DNA of 64,000 bases from NCBI GenBank assembly GCA_965218625.1, contig CBDCLG010000016.1:310001-374000 (forward strand), given 5' to 3'. The notes beneath the pieces are model-generated. The model had not been told where the DNA came from, did no database searches, and worked only from the letters and a program-made list of their open reading frames with translations. Every line of letters begins with the position of its first letter. The first letter of the stretch is position 1. A program made the translations under genes and the position numbers. The DNA comes from Bin5 sp965218625 (GTDB lineage Bacteria; Chloroflexota; Anaerolineae; Caldilineales; Caldilineaceae). This document shows positions 35,370 through 44,774 of the stretch, piece after piece.

Positions 35370-36629
35370 GTGCAATTCGGCGTATTCTACGAACATCAGC
35401 TGCCCCGGCCTTGGGGCGAGGAGAGCGAGCACCGTCTGCTCAAAGAGGCGCTGGAGCAGGTGGATCTGGCGGACCGTTTGGGGATCGAATACGCCTGGGA
35501 GGTGGAGCACCATTTCCTGGAGGAGTACTCCCATTCGTCGGCGCCCGAAGTCTTCCTGGCAGCTTGCAGCCAGCGCACAGAGCGGATCCGGCTGGGCCAC
35601 GGCATCGTGCTCATGCCCAGCGGCTTCAACCACCCGGCGCGCGTCGCCGAGCGCCTCGCCACGCTGGACCTGATCAGCGACGGGCGCGTCGAATGGGGCA
35701 CCGGCTCGGCCAGCAGCCGCAGCGAGCTCGAGGGATTCGGCATTGACCCCGAGAAAAAGCACCTGATGTGGGAAGAAGCCGTGCGCGAAGCGGCCAAAAT
35801 GATGGTGATGGAACCGTACGCCGGCTTTTGCGGGCAGAGTTTTGCCATGCCGGCGCGTAATGTGGTGCCCAAGCCGCTGCAGAAACCGCATCCTCCGTTG
35901 TGGCTGGCCTGCTCGAACCGCGAGACGATCAAGATCGCGGCCCGTTATGGCATGGGCGCGCTCACCTTCGCTTTCATCGATCCCGCCTCCGCGGCCCACT
36001 GGGTGGACGAATACTACGAAACGTTTGAGCGGGAGTGCAGGCCGATCGGAAGGGCGGTCAACCCGAACATAGCAATCGTCGCGGGGTTCATGCTGCATGA
36101 GGACGCGGCAGAGGCCGCGCGGCGCGGCGCGCGCAACTTTCAGTTCTTCGGCTATGCATTAAGCCACTTCTACATCAGCGGCAGCCACCTGCCCGGCAAC
36201 TTCGACCTCTGGGAAGAGTTCCAGCGCAACATGCCTGAGGAAACTGAACCTGCTGCCGGCATCGGAAGTCCCGACCAGGTGCGGACGAACCTGGAGGCGC
36301 TTGAAGCCGCCGGCGTCGACCAGGTCGTGTTTGTACAACAGGCCGGCAACAACCGCCACGAACACATCTGCGAGTCGTTGGAGCTGTTCGCAGAGCGGCT
36401 GCTGCCGGCGTTCAAGGAGCGGGACGAGGTCCACAGGAAATGCAAAATGGAAAGGCTGGCGCCGGCTATCGAGCGGGCCATGGAGCATCTGAGCGACCTG
36501 CGGCCAATCGAGGAACTACACCCTCTGGACGCCTATCCGCTGCAGGCGGCCAAAGCCGGGCTTGCCGAAGAGCCGCAACGCCCGGTTGACGGCGACAATA
36601 TCGTCACCGCGATCGCAGGGCGCGGCTGA
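35370..36629 (+). CDS. LLM-class flavin-dependent oxidoreductase
   Basis: A 419-residue F420- or FMN-dependent oxidoreductase of the bacterial luciferase fold. Seen are QFGVFYEHQLPRPWGE, YAWEVEHHFLEEYSHS, LGHGIVLMPSGFNHPARVAERLATLDLISDGRVEWGTG and a C-terminal GSPDQVRTNLEAL. The start is GTG 35370 with GGAG 8 nt upstream. It is 20 bp after the lactonase. Such enzymes are monooxygenases or alkanal/sulfonate oxidisers; the substrate is not apparent. The C-terminal 70 residues are longer than the minimal fold. Confidence 0.9.
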   Translation: MQFGVFYEHQLPRPWGEESEHRLLKEALEQVDLADRLGIEYAWEVEHHFLEEYSHSSAPEVFLAACSQRTERIRLGHGIVLMPSGFNHPARVAERLATLDLISDGRVEWGTGSASSRSELEGFGIDPEKKHLMWEEAVREAAKMMVMEPYAGFCGQSFAMPARNVVPKPLQKPHPPLWLACSNRETIKIAARYGMGALTFAFIDPASAAHWVDEYYETFERECRPIGRAVNPNIAIVAGFMLHEDAAEAARRGARNFQFFGYALSHFYISGSHLPGNFDLWEEFQRNMPEETEPAAGIGSPDQVRTNLEALEAAGVDQVVFVQQAGNNRHEHICESLELFAERLLPAFKERDEVHRKCKMERLAPAIERAMEHLSDLRPIEELHPLDAYPLQAAKAGLAEEPQRPVDGDNIVTAIAGRG

Positions 36630-36686
36630 AGAGTTCGCTCAGACCTGGTCGCGGCAACCATTCAAGACTGTCCCAACGGCCGTCGA

Positions 36687-38504
36687 TCAGCTCCCTTCGA
36701 TCGCCGCACGCCTCTGATGCGCCGACCTGATCCGCTCCGTGTCGAACTTCGCCGAGCGGTCGAAGCGGTAGATGCCGTTCTGCTCCTGGTAGATGTCGGT
36801 CAATTGCGTATAGCAGTAGCCGAAGTGGGCGGGATCGTCCAGCAGAATGGCGCACAGTCGCGTGAAGCGCGCGTAAAACTCCTCGATCGACCGCGGCCGT
36901 TCTCCGTAGCCCCAGGAGTCCTCATCCTGCCTGGCAGCGGGATTCCACCAGATGCCGCCGAATTCGCTGACGAAAAACGGTTGACCGCGGTAGGGGATCG
37001 ACCAGGTCTGCCCGTCGCGTCCGTTGCAGTAGGGCTGGCCTTCGGCCACGCGGGCGTGGTGCGAGGCGAAAATCTCGGGGTCCTGCGTGTAGTCGTGGCA
37101 GTCGTATATGTCGGCTTCGGGGACGCGATGGGAGTAGCCGGAGGCGTCAAGAACGGGACGGGACAGGTCGATCGCTTTGGTGGCGAGGAACATGCCGCGG
37201 GTGACCGAGTCAAGCTTCGTGATGCGGTCGTGCAGCGGTTGCCAGGTCTCGTTCAGGGGGCACCACCCAACGATCGAGGGGTGGGAATAGTCTCGTTCGA
37301 GCACTTCCAACCATTCGGTGATGTAGGAAGCGGTCGGTTGCTGATGATTTTCGTGGGCGCCGAAGCCCCGGCAGCCCCAGTCGCCAAACTCTCCCCAGAG
37401 CAGGTACCCGAGACGGTCGGCGTGGTAGAGGAACCTCTCTTCGAAGACCTTCTGGTGCAGCCGAGCGCCGTTGAATCCTGCATCCATGCTCAGCTCTATG
37501 TCGCGGCGCAGGGCCTCGTCGCTCGACGCGGTCATAATACCGTCCGGGTAATAGCCCTGGTCCAGCACCAACCGCTGGAAGACCGGTTTTCCGTTGATCG
37601 TGATTGCCCTGCCTTCGATCGCGACACTGCGCAGACCGGCGTAGCTGCGGGCCTCGTCCAGGGTTGTCCCGTCCCCGTCCACCAGGCGCAGGATGACATC
37701 GTAGAGATACGGATTTTCGGGCGACCACAGCCGTCGACGCTCTGCGGGGACCGCCAGGTCCAGGCGCAGGCCGAGGTCCAGCTCAGCCGAACATGCCGCT
37801 TCGCTGACAACACCGGCGCCGTCGAGCAGCTGCGCGTGCAGCCGCAGCCCCTTTCGGCTGACAGGCTTCGCCTGGGCCAGGACGCCCTGTCGATGGACGA
37901 GCGGCTGTTCCAGCCGGAACGCGCTGTTGGCCACATCAGGCGAGATGCGGGGACGGCCGAGATGTATCGCCGGGACGGGCTCCATCCAAACGCTCTGCCA
38001 GATGCCGGTAGTGCGTACGTAAATGGCGCGGTGCGGACCCAAAGTCTGGGCCTGCTTGCCGCGCGGCTGTGGATCGCGGTGGTCGTCGCGGGCGCGCACG
38101 ACGATTTCAGCGCGTTGGCCGGGCCCGGCTGCTCCGCTCAGATCGCAGGTGAATGGGCTGAACCCACCGCGGTGACGGCCAACTTCGACGCCGTTTACCC
38201 ATACGGTGGCGTCGTAGTCGACCGCCTGGAAATGGAGGAGTACCTGTCGTCCGCGCCACTGGCCGGGTATCTCGACCTCCCGGCGGTACCAGACGGCCTG
38301 CAGGAAGTCGTTGTTCTCCACGCCGGAGAGCTTCGATTCCGGGCAGAATGGGACAGTAATGCGGTCGATGAGCGGGCCTTCCCGCAACCCTCGTTCCAGG
38401 CCGCTGTCGCCCTGATCGATCTCAAATTGCCACTCGCCGTTGAGGCAGAGCAACTCCTTGCGGACGAACTGCGGCCGCGGGTATTCGGGGCGCGGAATCG
38501 ACAT
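36687..38504 (-). CDS. Glycoside hydrolase family 2 protein (beta-galactosidase/glucuronidase-like)
   Basis: A 605-residue GH2 enzyme. The N-terminal sugar-binding domain has NGEWQFEIDQGDSG and VWVNGVEVGRHRGGFSPF; the Ig-like domain follows, then a TIM barrel with FNGARLHQKVFEERFL. The acid/base Glu is in GWCPLNETWQ and the nucleophile Glu in FFVSEFGGIWW. GGAGG sits 7 nt before the ATG at 38504, so the longer frame to 38648 is rejected. No signal peptide is present, so it should be cytoplasmic. It lies 38 bp downstream of the alcohol dehydrogenase at 38543-39592. Confidence 0.93.
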   Translation of the reverse strand: MSIPRPEYPRPQFVRKELLCLNGEWQFEIDQGDSGLERGLREGPLIDRITVPFCPESKLSGVENNDFLQAVWYRREVEIPGQWRGRQVLLHFQAVDYDATVWVNGVEVGRHRGGFSPFTCDLSGAAGPGQRAEIVVRARDDHRDPQPRGKQAQTLGPHRAIYVRTTGIWQSVWMEPVPAIHLGRPRISPDVANSAFRLEQPLVHRQGVLAQAKPVSRKGLRLHAQLLDGAGVVSEAACSAELDLGLRLDLAVPAERRRLWSPENPYLYDVILRLVDGDGTTLDEARSYAGLRSVAIEGRAITINGKPVFQRLVLDQGYYPDGIMTASSDEALRRDIELSMDAGFNGARLHQKVFEERFLYHADRLGYLLWGEFGDWGCRGFGAHENHQQPTASYITEWLEVLERDYSHPSIVGWCPLNETWQPLHDRITKLDSVTRGMFLATKAIDLSRPVLDASGYSHRVPEADIYDCHDYTQDPEIFASHHARVAEGQPYCNGRDGQTWSIPYRGQPFFVSEFGGIWWNPAARQDEDSWGYGERPRSIEEFYARFTRLCAILLDDPAHFGYCYTQLTDIYQEQNGIYRFDRSAKFDTERIRSAHQRRAAIEGS

Positions 38505-38542
38505 TATTGGCCTCCACGCAGGGGTCGTTGAGAGAGGATCAA

Positions 38543-39592
38543 TCAGTTCCTGTCCGGCACGAGCAGCACCTTGGAGACGTTGCCAGGGCTGTGGACGAGC
38601 CTGTGAAACCAGTCGCCGCCATCGGCAAGAGGGGCTTCGACGATCCACGGTTCAAGGCGGTAGTTTCCGGCGTGGAGCTGGTCCAGACCCTGCACGAAAT
38701 CGGCAGCGCCGTAGGCAAAGCTGCCGCGCACCGTCAACTCCTGGCGGATAATCGCCGCGGCCGGCATCGGGCTGATCTCCTCGTGCAGCCCCGAAAGGAT
38801 GAGCGTACCGGCGTTGCGGGTGGCGGCCACGCACTGGCTGCGGGTCCCGCCCGTGCCGACTGCGTCAACCGAGACGGCGACACCCTCGCCTGCTGTTTCG
38901 TCTTTGACGAATTCGACGAGATTGGGGCCCTGACCTGTCGCGTCAGGTCCTGGCCCTGCGGGCGAAAAGGTTATGCCGCCGAGCGCCCCGCCCATCGCCA
39001 GCCGTTCGGGATCGAGATCGGCGATGAAGATCCGCTCAACGCCCGCCAGCTTCAGCGCCTGCAACGCGAGCAGCCCAATCGGGCCCGCGCCAATGATCAG
39101 CGCCGACTCGCCCGCCACGTCGCCGGCCAGGGCGCCGATGCGTACGCCGACGCCCACCGGCTCGGTCAGCGCGCCGGTGCGCAGCGGCATCCCTTGCGGC
39201 AGCTTGTGGACGAGGAATGCCGGGATGCTGACATATTCTGCAAAAGCCCCAGGACGGTGCGCGCCCACCAGCCGCCGCTCCGGGCAGAGTTGGGTCAGCC
39301 CCAAACTGCAGGTGCGGCACTGGTCGCAATAGGTGAGCGGGTTGACCGTCACCCAGTCACCGCTCTCGAGACCGGTTACGTCGCGCCCGAGCTCCACGAT
39401 TTCGCCGGAAAACTCATGGCCCATGACGAGCGGCGGCGTGCGCAGGGCGTTGTGGCCCAGGTAGCCGCTCAGCTCGGAGCCGCAGATGCCGGCATAGGCG
39501 ACGCGGATGACGACCTCTGAAGCCGACGGCGCAGGCTCAGGCTGCTCCTGCATCTCCATATTTTCCGGCGCGGTCCAAACGAGCGCTCGCAT
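38543..39592 (-). CDS. Zinc-dependent alcohol/polyol dehydrogenase
   Basis: A 349-residue medium-chain dehydrogenase. Catalytic zinc ligands fit Cys in AYAGICGSEL, the GHE in VMGHEFSGEIV, and a later Glu. The structural zinc site is CDQCRTCSLGLTQLC. The Rossmann loop is IIGAGPIGLLALQAL with Asp in FIADLDPERLA, favouring NAD. It resembles sorbitol, butanediol and L-threonine dehydrogenases. ATG 39592 has GGAGGAG 4-5 nt upstream. Together with the GH2 gene downstream it may handle released sugar or polyol. Confidence 0.92.
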   Translation of the reverse strand: MRALVWTAPENMEMQEQPEPAPSASEVVIRVAYAGICGSELSGYLGHNALRTPPLVMGHEFSGEIVELGRDVTGLESGDWVTVNPLTYCDQCRTCSLGLTQLCPERRLVGAHRPGAFAEYVSIPAFLVHKLPQGMPLRTGALTEPVGVGVRIGALAGDVAGESALIIGAGPIGLLALQALKLAGVERIFIADLDPERLAMGGALGGITFSPAGPGPDATGQGPNLVEFVKDETAGEGVAVSVDAVGTGGTRSQCVAATRNAGTLILSGLHEEISPMPAAAIIRQELTVRGSFAYGAADFVQGLDQLHAGNYRLEPWIVEAPLADGGDWFHRLVHSPGNVSKVLLVPDRN

Positions 39593-39837
39593 CGAACTCC
39601 TCCACAGTTTGGTTGGTGTAACGTATGGCAACATGATACGGAATCGCGGCACGAACCGCAATAAGGACAGCACGTCAATTCGGTGCAAACGACGCCGTTC
39701 CTCGGCGATTCATCGCCTCGTTCCCAGTGGCTACAGCTTGCGCGGAACACGGCTTACGGGTAGGCTTTGAAGGGCGAAACGAAGCGTGCAGGCCCCGCCG
39801 AACATCCAACCTTGCCGTCATATCCGAGGAGCGTTTC

Positions 39838-40977
39838 ATGAAGATCACCGACATCACGGCCTACCCTGTCTGGGCCGGCCAGCGCAACTTTCTCTTCGTC
39901 GTCGTGGACACAGACGAAGGCATCTACGGCGTGGGCGAGTCCGGCCTTACGGGCCGCGAAGAGGCGGTAATCGGCGGCATCAGCCATTTCAAGGACCTTC
40001 TCGCAGGCCAGGACCCGTTTCGCATCGAGCACATCTGGCAGGTGATGTTCCGGGGCGGCTTTTTCCCCGCCCAGCGTGTGCTGAGTTCGGCAATGTCCGC
40101 CATCGACATCGCGCTGTGGGATATCAAGGGCAAGGCGCTTGGCGTGCCGGTCTACGAACTGCTGGGCGGTCGCGTGCGCGACAAGGTCGTCTGCTACCCC
40201 CACAACCATACCGATGCGCTGGAGGTGGAGCCGCTCGTCGAGAGCTGCCTGGAGACAAAAGAGCAGGGCTGGAAATTCGTGCGCTGGGGCCTGCCGCAGG
40301 ACGGGGAAATCCTCGAACCGCGCGACTCTGTTCGGGCGGCATTGCGCCAGTTTGAAGCGGTACGCGAAGCGATGGGCGACGAGATCGGCATCTGCTTCGA
40401 CGTGCATACCCGCCTGGACCTGCCCGACGTCATCTGGCTCTGCCGCGAGGTCGAGCAGTACGCGCCCTTCTTCATCGAAGACCCGCTGCGCAGCGAGAAC
40501 CCGGACTCGTTCAAGACGTTGCGGCCGCGCACGCACGTGCCCCTGGCCGCAGGCGAGCAGTTCTCATCCAAATGGGAGTTTCGCCAGCTGATCGAGGAGG
40601 AGTGGATCGACTATGCCCGCGTCGACATGTGCATCGCCGGCGGCTTCACCGAGGCGCGCAAGATCGCCGGCTGGTGCGAGACGCACTACATCAAGCTGGT
40701 TGTTCACAATCCGCTCGGGCCGGTCTCCTCGGCAGCCTGCCTGCAGATGAACATGGCGACGCCCAACTTCGGCGTACAGGAACAGCCGCGTAAGCCCGGG
40801 GAAACGCTGCCCGAGATCGTGCCCGTTTATCCCCACTGGGAAGACGGCTACATGACGCCGACCGACCTGCCCGGCCTCGGCATCGAGTTCGACAGGGAGG
40901 AAGCCGGCCGCAATCCTTATCGCAAACGGGATATGCCGAACGTGCGGCGCAAAGATGGCTCCTTCACCAACTGGTGA
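39838..40977 (+). CDS. Enolase-superfamily sugar-acid dehydratase (galactonate dehydratase-like)
   Basis: A 379-residue enzyme opening MKITDITAYPVWAG. Metal ligands fit Asp in GICFDVHTRLD, Glu in FFIEDPLRSEN and Glu in LAAGEQFSSKWEF. A catalytic His sits in KLVVHNPLGPVSSAACLQM. The arrangement with DVHTR and VHNPLGP is that of the D-galactonate/mannonate dehydratase subgroup, which forms a 2-keto-3-deoxy acid. GAGGAG lies 7 nt before the ATG. It is divergent from the Zn dehydrogenase and followed 53 bp later by a second dehydrogenase, suggesting a sugar-acid pathway. Confidence 0.9.
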   Translation: MKITDITAYPVWAGQRNFLFVVVDTDEGIYGVGESGLTGREEAVIGGISHFKDLLAGQDPFRIEHIWQVMFRGGFFPAQRVLSSAMSAIDIALWDIKGKALGVPVYELLGGRVRDKVVCYPHNHTDALEVEPLVESCLETKEQGWKFVRWGLPQDGEILEPRDSVRAALRQFEAVREAMGDEIGICFDVHTRLDLPDVIWLCREVEQYAPFFIEDPLRSENPDSFKTLRPRTHVPLAAGEQFSSKWEFRQLIEEEWIDYARVDMCIAGGFTEARKIAGWCETHYIKLVVHNPLGPVSSAACLQMNMATPNFGVQEQPRKPGETLPEIVPVYPHWEDGYMTPTDLPGLGIEFDREEAGRNPYRKRDMPNVRRKDGSFTNW

Positions 40978-41030
40978 GCACACCGGGGAGCAGCGACGTT
41001 CTACCGGCGAGGCCTAAAGGGGCGAGAAAG

Positions 41031-42053
41031 ATGAAAAAAGCAGCCGTGTTTGGACCGAAAGAGGGGGGCGTCGTCGATGCGCCCGAGCCCAGCGCGTCGG
41101 AAAACTGGGTCGTTGTCAAGATCCATTCGGCGCCAATGTGCACCGAGTTCAAGACCTACCTGGGCGGGGACGAGGCCCCTTACCTGGGCCATGAAGCCGC
41201 CGGAGAGGTCGTTGCCGTGGCCCAGCCCTGCCGCGTAAAGGAGGGAGACAGGGTCGTGGTCATGCCGCAGACGCCATGCGGCCTCTGCGAGCTCTGCCTC
41301 GATGGCGAATACATTCACTGCCAGGACATCGCTTCGCCGCCGCCGGAAGCTGGCGAGGAAGAGGGCCGGGCGACGATGGCGCAGTTCATGCTCAAGCAGG
41401 ACTGGCTGCTGGTCCCCATCCCCGACGGCATCTCTTACGACCACGCTTCGATGGCCTGCTGCGGCCTGGGCCCCACCTTCGGCGCGGTGCAGCGGGCCGG
41501 CGTTGGCCCGGACGACGCCCTGCTGATCACCGGCCTTGGGCCGGTCGGTCTCGGCGGCGTTATCAACGGAGCCCATCGCGGGGCGAAGGTCATCGGCGTC
41601 GACACCAACAAGTACCGGGCAGCCGTTGCCCTGGAGCTGGGCGCGACCGCCGTCATCGATCCCACCGACCCCGAAGCGCTCGCAGAGACGCTGGCGCTCA
41701 CCAGGGACGGCCGCGGCGTCAACCACAGCATCGACTGCTCCGGCGTTGTCGCCGCGCACCGCTTCTGCATTGACGCGACGCGACGCAAGGGCACCGTCAG
41801 CTTCGTCGGCGAAAGCCGGCAGGAGACGCCGATCATGGTGAGTTCCGACATGCTGCGCAAGGGGCTGAGCCTGCACGGCTCGTGGCACTACAACATGGCC
41901 GACACACCGCAGATTCTGCGCGTGATCGCGGCCAACCGCGACAAGCTGGACCGGCTGATCACCCACCGTTTCCCCCTTGATCGTGTTGCTGACGCCTGGG
42001 AGCTGCAGGCGAGCGGCGAGTGCGGCAAGGTGATGCTCAAGCCGTGGGCGTAG
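41031..42053 (+). CDS. Zinc-binding alcohol dehydrogenase family protein
   Basis: A 340-residue medium-chain dehydrogenase. Catalytic-site pieces are APMCTEFKTY and YLGHEAAGEVV; the structural zinc cysteines are in TPCGLCELCLDGEYIHC; the cofactor loop is ITGLGPVGLGGVI with Asp in VIGVDTNKYRA. The ATG at 41031 gives the standard N terminus MKKAAVFGPKEG. The last 34 codons and the spacer after it are duplicated at 44672, in front of the RecQ-LRR gene. It lies 54 bp upstream of recQ on the same strand but is probably functionally tied to the dehydratase before it. Confidence 0.9.
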   Translation: MKKAAVFGPKEGGVVDAPEPSASENWVVVKIHSAPMCTEFKTYLGGDEAPYLGHEAAGEVVAVAQPCRVKEGDRVVVMPQTPCGLCELCLDGEYIHCQDIASPPPEAGEEEGRATMAQFMLKQDWLLVPIPDGISYDHASMACCGLGPTFGAVQRAGVGPDDALLITGLGPVGLGGVINGAHRGAKVIGVDTNKYRAAVALELGATAVIDPTDPEALAETLALTRDGRGVNHSIDCSGVVAAHRFCIDATRRKGTVSFVGESRQETPIMVSSDMLRKGLSLHGSWHYNMADTPQILRVIAANRDKLDRLITHRFPLDRVADAWELQASGECGKVMLKPWA

Positions 42054-42313
42054 CTTTGGAAGAAGGTCGATTCGGTCGCGTCTACATGAAAGGACAAGCA
42101 TGTCCCCATGCGAGACCTGCTAAAGCAACAGTTCGGGTATGGCAAGTTTCTCCCGCTTCAGGAAGAGATCATTTCCAGCGTCATGGATGGAAAGGATGCC
42201 GTCGCTCTCATGCCAACGGGCGGGGGCAAATCGCTCTGCTACCAGTTGCCGGCGCTGCGGCTTGACGGGCTGACCCTGGTTATCTCTCCCCTGATCGCGC
42301 TGATGAAGGACCA
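41951..42313 (+). repeat. Segmental duplication, copy 1
   Basis: This stretch covers the end of the alcohol dehydrogenase gene, the spacer and the first ~69 codons of recQ. It aligns base for base with 44672-45034 at a constant offset of 2721, with only scattered substitutions. Homology at the base level stops abruptly just after GATGAAGGACCA in both copies. Confidence 0.9.
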
Positions 42314-44294
42314 GGTCGATGGGCTGCGCGCGAACGGCATCGAAGCGGCGTTCATCAACAGCACGCTCCCTTACGCAGAGATCAACCGCGTCCAGACCCG
42401 GGCCCAGCAGGGCGTTCTCAAGATCCTCTACGTCGCGCCGGAGAGGCTGGTTCAATCCGGGTTCCAATATTTTCTATCCCGTCTCAAAGTCAGCCTGGTT
42501 GCCGTGGACGAGGCGCACTGTATCTCCGTGTGGGGGCACGATTTCCGCCCCGACTATCGCAAGCTGGGCGACCTTCGCCGCAGTCTTGCGCACGTGCCCT
42601 TCCTGGCGCTGACGGCGACGGCCACCGAGCGTGTGCGAAAGGACATCGTCGAACAGCTGCAGCTGAGACAGCCGCGGCAGTTCATCGCCAGCTTCAACCG
42701 CCCCAATCTCAGCTACGCTGTTCTCCCCAAGCGCAAGGACATCTATGATACGCTGGCGGACCTGCTCCAGAAGCACAAGAATGAGTCCGCCATCATCTAT
42801 TGCACTTCGCGTAGCGATACCGAGAGTCTGGCGGCGCGTTTGCGCAATAACGGCTTCGATGCTCAGCCGTACCATGCCGGCCTTGACGGCGGCGTGCGGC
42901 GAGCCACGCAGGAGCGCTTTATTCGCGACGAGCTTTCGATCGTCGTCGCGACCATCGCATTTGGCATGGGCATCGACAAGCCCAATATCCGGCTGCTGGT
43001 TCACCATGACCTGCCCAAGTCGCTGGAAGGGTACTACCAGGAGACGGGTCGCGCCGGACGCGATGGGTTGCCAAGCAGGTGTGTTCTCTTCTACACCTAT
43101 GGCGACGCGGAGAGGCAAAAGTTCTTTGTCGACCAGATCGAGGACGAGGCGGAACGGACCAACGCCCGCGAAAAGCTGGCGCAGGTTGTCGAGTTCTGCC
43201 AGCTTCAGGAGTGCAGGCGGAAGCATATTCTTGGCTACTTTGGAGAGACGTGGCACGAGGAGAACTGTGGCGGCTGCGATTTCTGTCTGACGCCCCGGGA
43301 GGAGTTTGACGCCACCCTCATCGCCCAGAAGGTCCTGTCGGCCGTGATCCGCACGGGCGAACGCTTCGGCAGCAACCATGTCAGGGCCGTCCTGCGCGGG
43401 GGAAACACGAAAGGCATCAGGCAGTGGGAACATAACAATCTCAGCGTCTACGGCATCGCTAAGGACCTCTCCACGGCTGAAATCAAAGAGATCTTCGGTC
43501 TGCTGGTCGCAGAAGGATTTCTCTACCAGAACAGCAAGGAGTTCCCAACATTTGGCGTGACCGAAACGGGCAGAAGTTTTCTCAGGAATCGGGAGGCGTT
43601 GACACTCGCAAGACCCAAGCGCGAGAAGGAGAAAGCGTCTACTGCCAGCCGCGCGGCGCTGGACTATGACCAGGCGCTGTTCGACGAATTGCGTGAACTG
43701 CGGCGTCAGCTGGCCTCAGAAAGAAAGGTGCCGCCGTACATTATTTTCGGCGATGCCACGCTGCAAGAGATGGCATATTACATCCCTCAGAGCCGGGAAA
43801 GCCTGTCGCGCATCACGGGAGTGGGCAAGGTGAAGTTTGAGCAGTTGGGCGAGGCGTTCTTGTCAGTTATCTGCGGTTATGCAAGTTCCAACAACCTGGA
43901 AGAGCGGGCGAATCCCGGCTACCCTGCGAATGATTTACGTCGTGTAAGAGATGAAATTGTCGCAGGTTCGACCCTTGATCAGACAAAACAGATGCTGCGG
44001 CAGGGCCTGACGATTGAGGAGGTAGCGCAACGGCGTGGTCTCGCGTACAGAACAATCTCGGAGCACCTGGAGCGTCTTCTCCGGTCCGGTGAGGATATTG
44101 ATCTTCGACCGCTGATGCCGCTGCCTGAACGTCTCGAAGAAATCAGGGCTGCCTTCGAGGAGACCGGCGGGTCGTACCTGGCGCCGGTCAAGGAGATTCT
44201 CGGCGACCACTACTCATATGATGAGATCAGGCTGGTAAGGATTTACCTAGATCAGCAGGCCGGGATGGCGCAAGGGCCTGTTGACAAGACCTGA
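42108..44294 (+). CDS. recQ: ATP-dependent DNA helicase RecQ
   Basis: A 728-residue full-architecture RecQ. The helicase core has LMPTGGGKSLCYQLPAL (Walker A, about residues 34-50), DEAHCISVWGHDFRPDY, LALTATAT and QETGRAGRDG. The zinc site is CQLQECRR with NCGGCDFC (about 364-392). A winged-helix RQC follows (NTKGIRQWEHNNLSVYG). The HRDC domain is at about 518-588 (FDELRELRRQLASERKVPPYIIF). A C-terminal helix-turn-helix tail (LTIEEVAQRRGLAYRTISEHLERL) ends the protein. It unwinds DNA in recombination and repair. Its 5' end is the parent or sister of the RecQ-LRR gene at 44829. Confidence 0.97.
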   Translation: MRDLLKQQFGYGKFLPLQEEIISSVMDGKDAVALMPTGGGKSLCYQLPALRLDGLTLVISPLIALMKDQVDGLRANGIEAAFINSTLPYAEINRVQTRAQQGVLKILYVAPERLVQSGFQYFLSRLKVSLVAVDEAHCISVWGHDFRPDYRKLGDLRRSLAHVPFLALTATATERVRKDIVEQLQLRQPRQFIASFNRPNLSYAVLPKRKDIYDTLADLLQKHKNESAIIYCTSRSDTESLAARLRNNGFDAQPYHAGLDGGVRRATQERFIRDELSIVVATIAFGMGIDKPNIRLLVHHDLPKSLEGYYQETGRAGRDGLPSRCVLFYTYGDAERQKFFVDQIEDEAERTNAREKLAQVVEFCQLQECRRKHILGYFGETWHEENCGGCDFCLTPREEFDATLIAQKVLSAVIRTGERFGSNHVRAVLRGGNTKGIRQWEHNNLSVYGIAKDLSTAEIKEIFGLLVAEGFLYQNSKEFPTFGVTETGRSFLRNREALTLARPKREKEKASTASRAALDYDQALFDELRELRRQLASERKVPPYIIFGDATLQEMAYYIPQSRESLSRITGVGKVKFEQLGEAFLSVICGYASSNNLEERANPGYPANDLRRVRDEIVAGSTLDQTKQMLRQGLTIEEVAQRRGLAYRTISEHLERLLRSGEDIDLRPLMPLPERLEEIRAAFEETGGSYLAPVKEILGDHYSYDEIRLVRIYLDQQAGMAQGPVDKT

Positions 44295-44511
44295 TTTGAC
44301 TGGAAGAGAGGAAGTTTAACTGCCGATGCCCGCTTGAGTACAGTCGTCGGCGAGCGAGGGCACGCGCTTGCGGACACTTCCATCGTCGGCGACATTCCCC
44401 CCTCTGGAGGAGTAAACTTTTCGGCGGAACCGTTAAATGGGCCATGACACCAATTGAGATGTGGACGCCGCCTTCGGCTCCAAAAGGCCGCCGCCTAACG
44501 GAGGGTAAGAA

Positions 44512-44679
44512 ATGAGCGGGGACCGCGAAGCGCTGGTTACGCTATACCATGCCACAAGGGGGCTCGAACTGGAACAAGAGCGACAACTGGCTGACCGACG
44601 CAACTCGTCTAATATGGTGTCGAAACCTACAACAGGGGGCGCGTCATCGTGGCTAACCGCGGCAAGCCGGGCCGTCTGA
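44512..44679 (+). pseudogene. Decayed LRR-protein N-terminal cap
   Basis: The ATG at 44512 has GGAGG 6 nt upstream and starts MSGDREALVTLYHAT, the classic first helix of another bacterial LRR type. A one-base shift after this gives GSNWNKSDNWLTDA, and a second shift gives GVETYNRGRVI, which are the next parts of that cap. The unshifted frame stops at 44677-44679. So this was the start of an LRR gene, broken by two indels and joined to the duplicated dehydrogenase tail. Confidence 0.7.
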
Positions 44680-44774
44680 TACCCCACCGCTTCCCCCTTG
44701 ATCGTGTTGCTGACGCCTGGGAGCTCCAGGCGAGCGGCGAGTGCGGCAAGGAGATGCTCAAGCCGTGGGCGTAG
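44672..44774 (+). pseudogene. Orphan C-terminal fragment of the alcohol dehydrogenase gene
   Basis: These bases copy the last 34 codons of the gene at 41031-42053 (HRFPLDRVADAWELQASGECGK...), including the stop. There is no start or upstream part of the gene here, so it is a passenger of the segmental duplication. Confidence 0.85.

Noticed and set aside
36717..38531. A 604-codon open frame on the plus strand
   Set aside because: It is antisense to the GH2 gene, which has catalytic motifs; long antisense frames are expected at this GC content.
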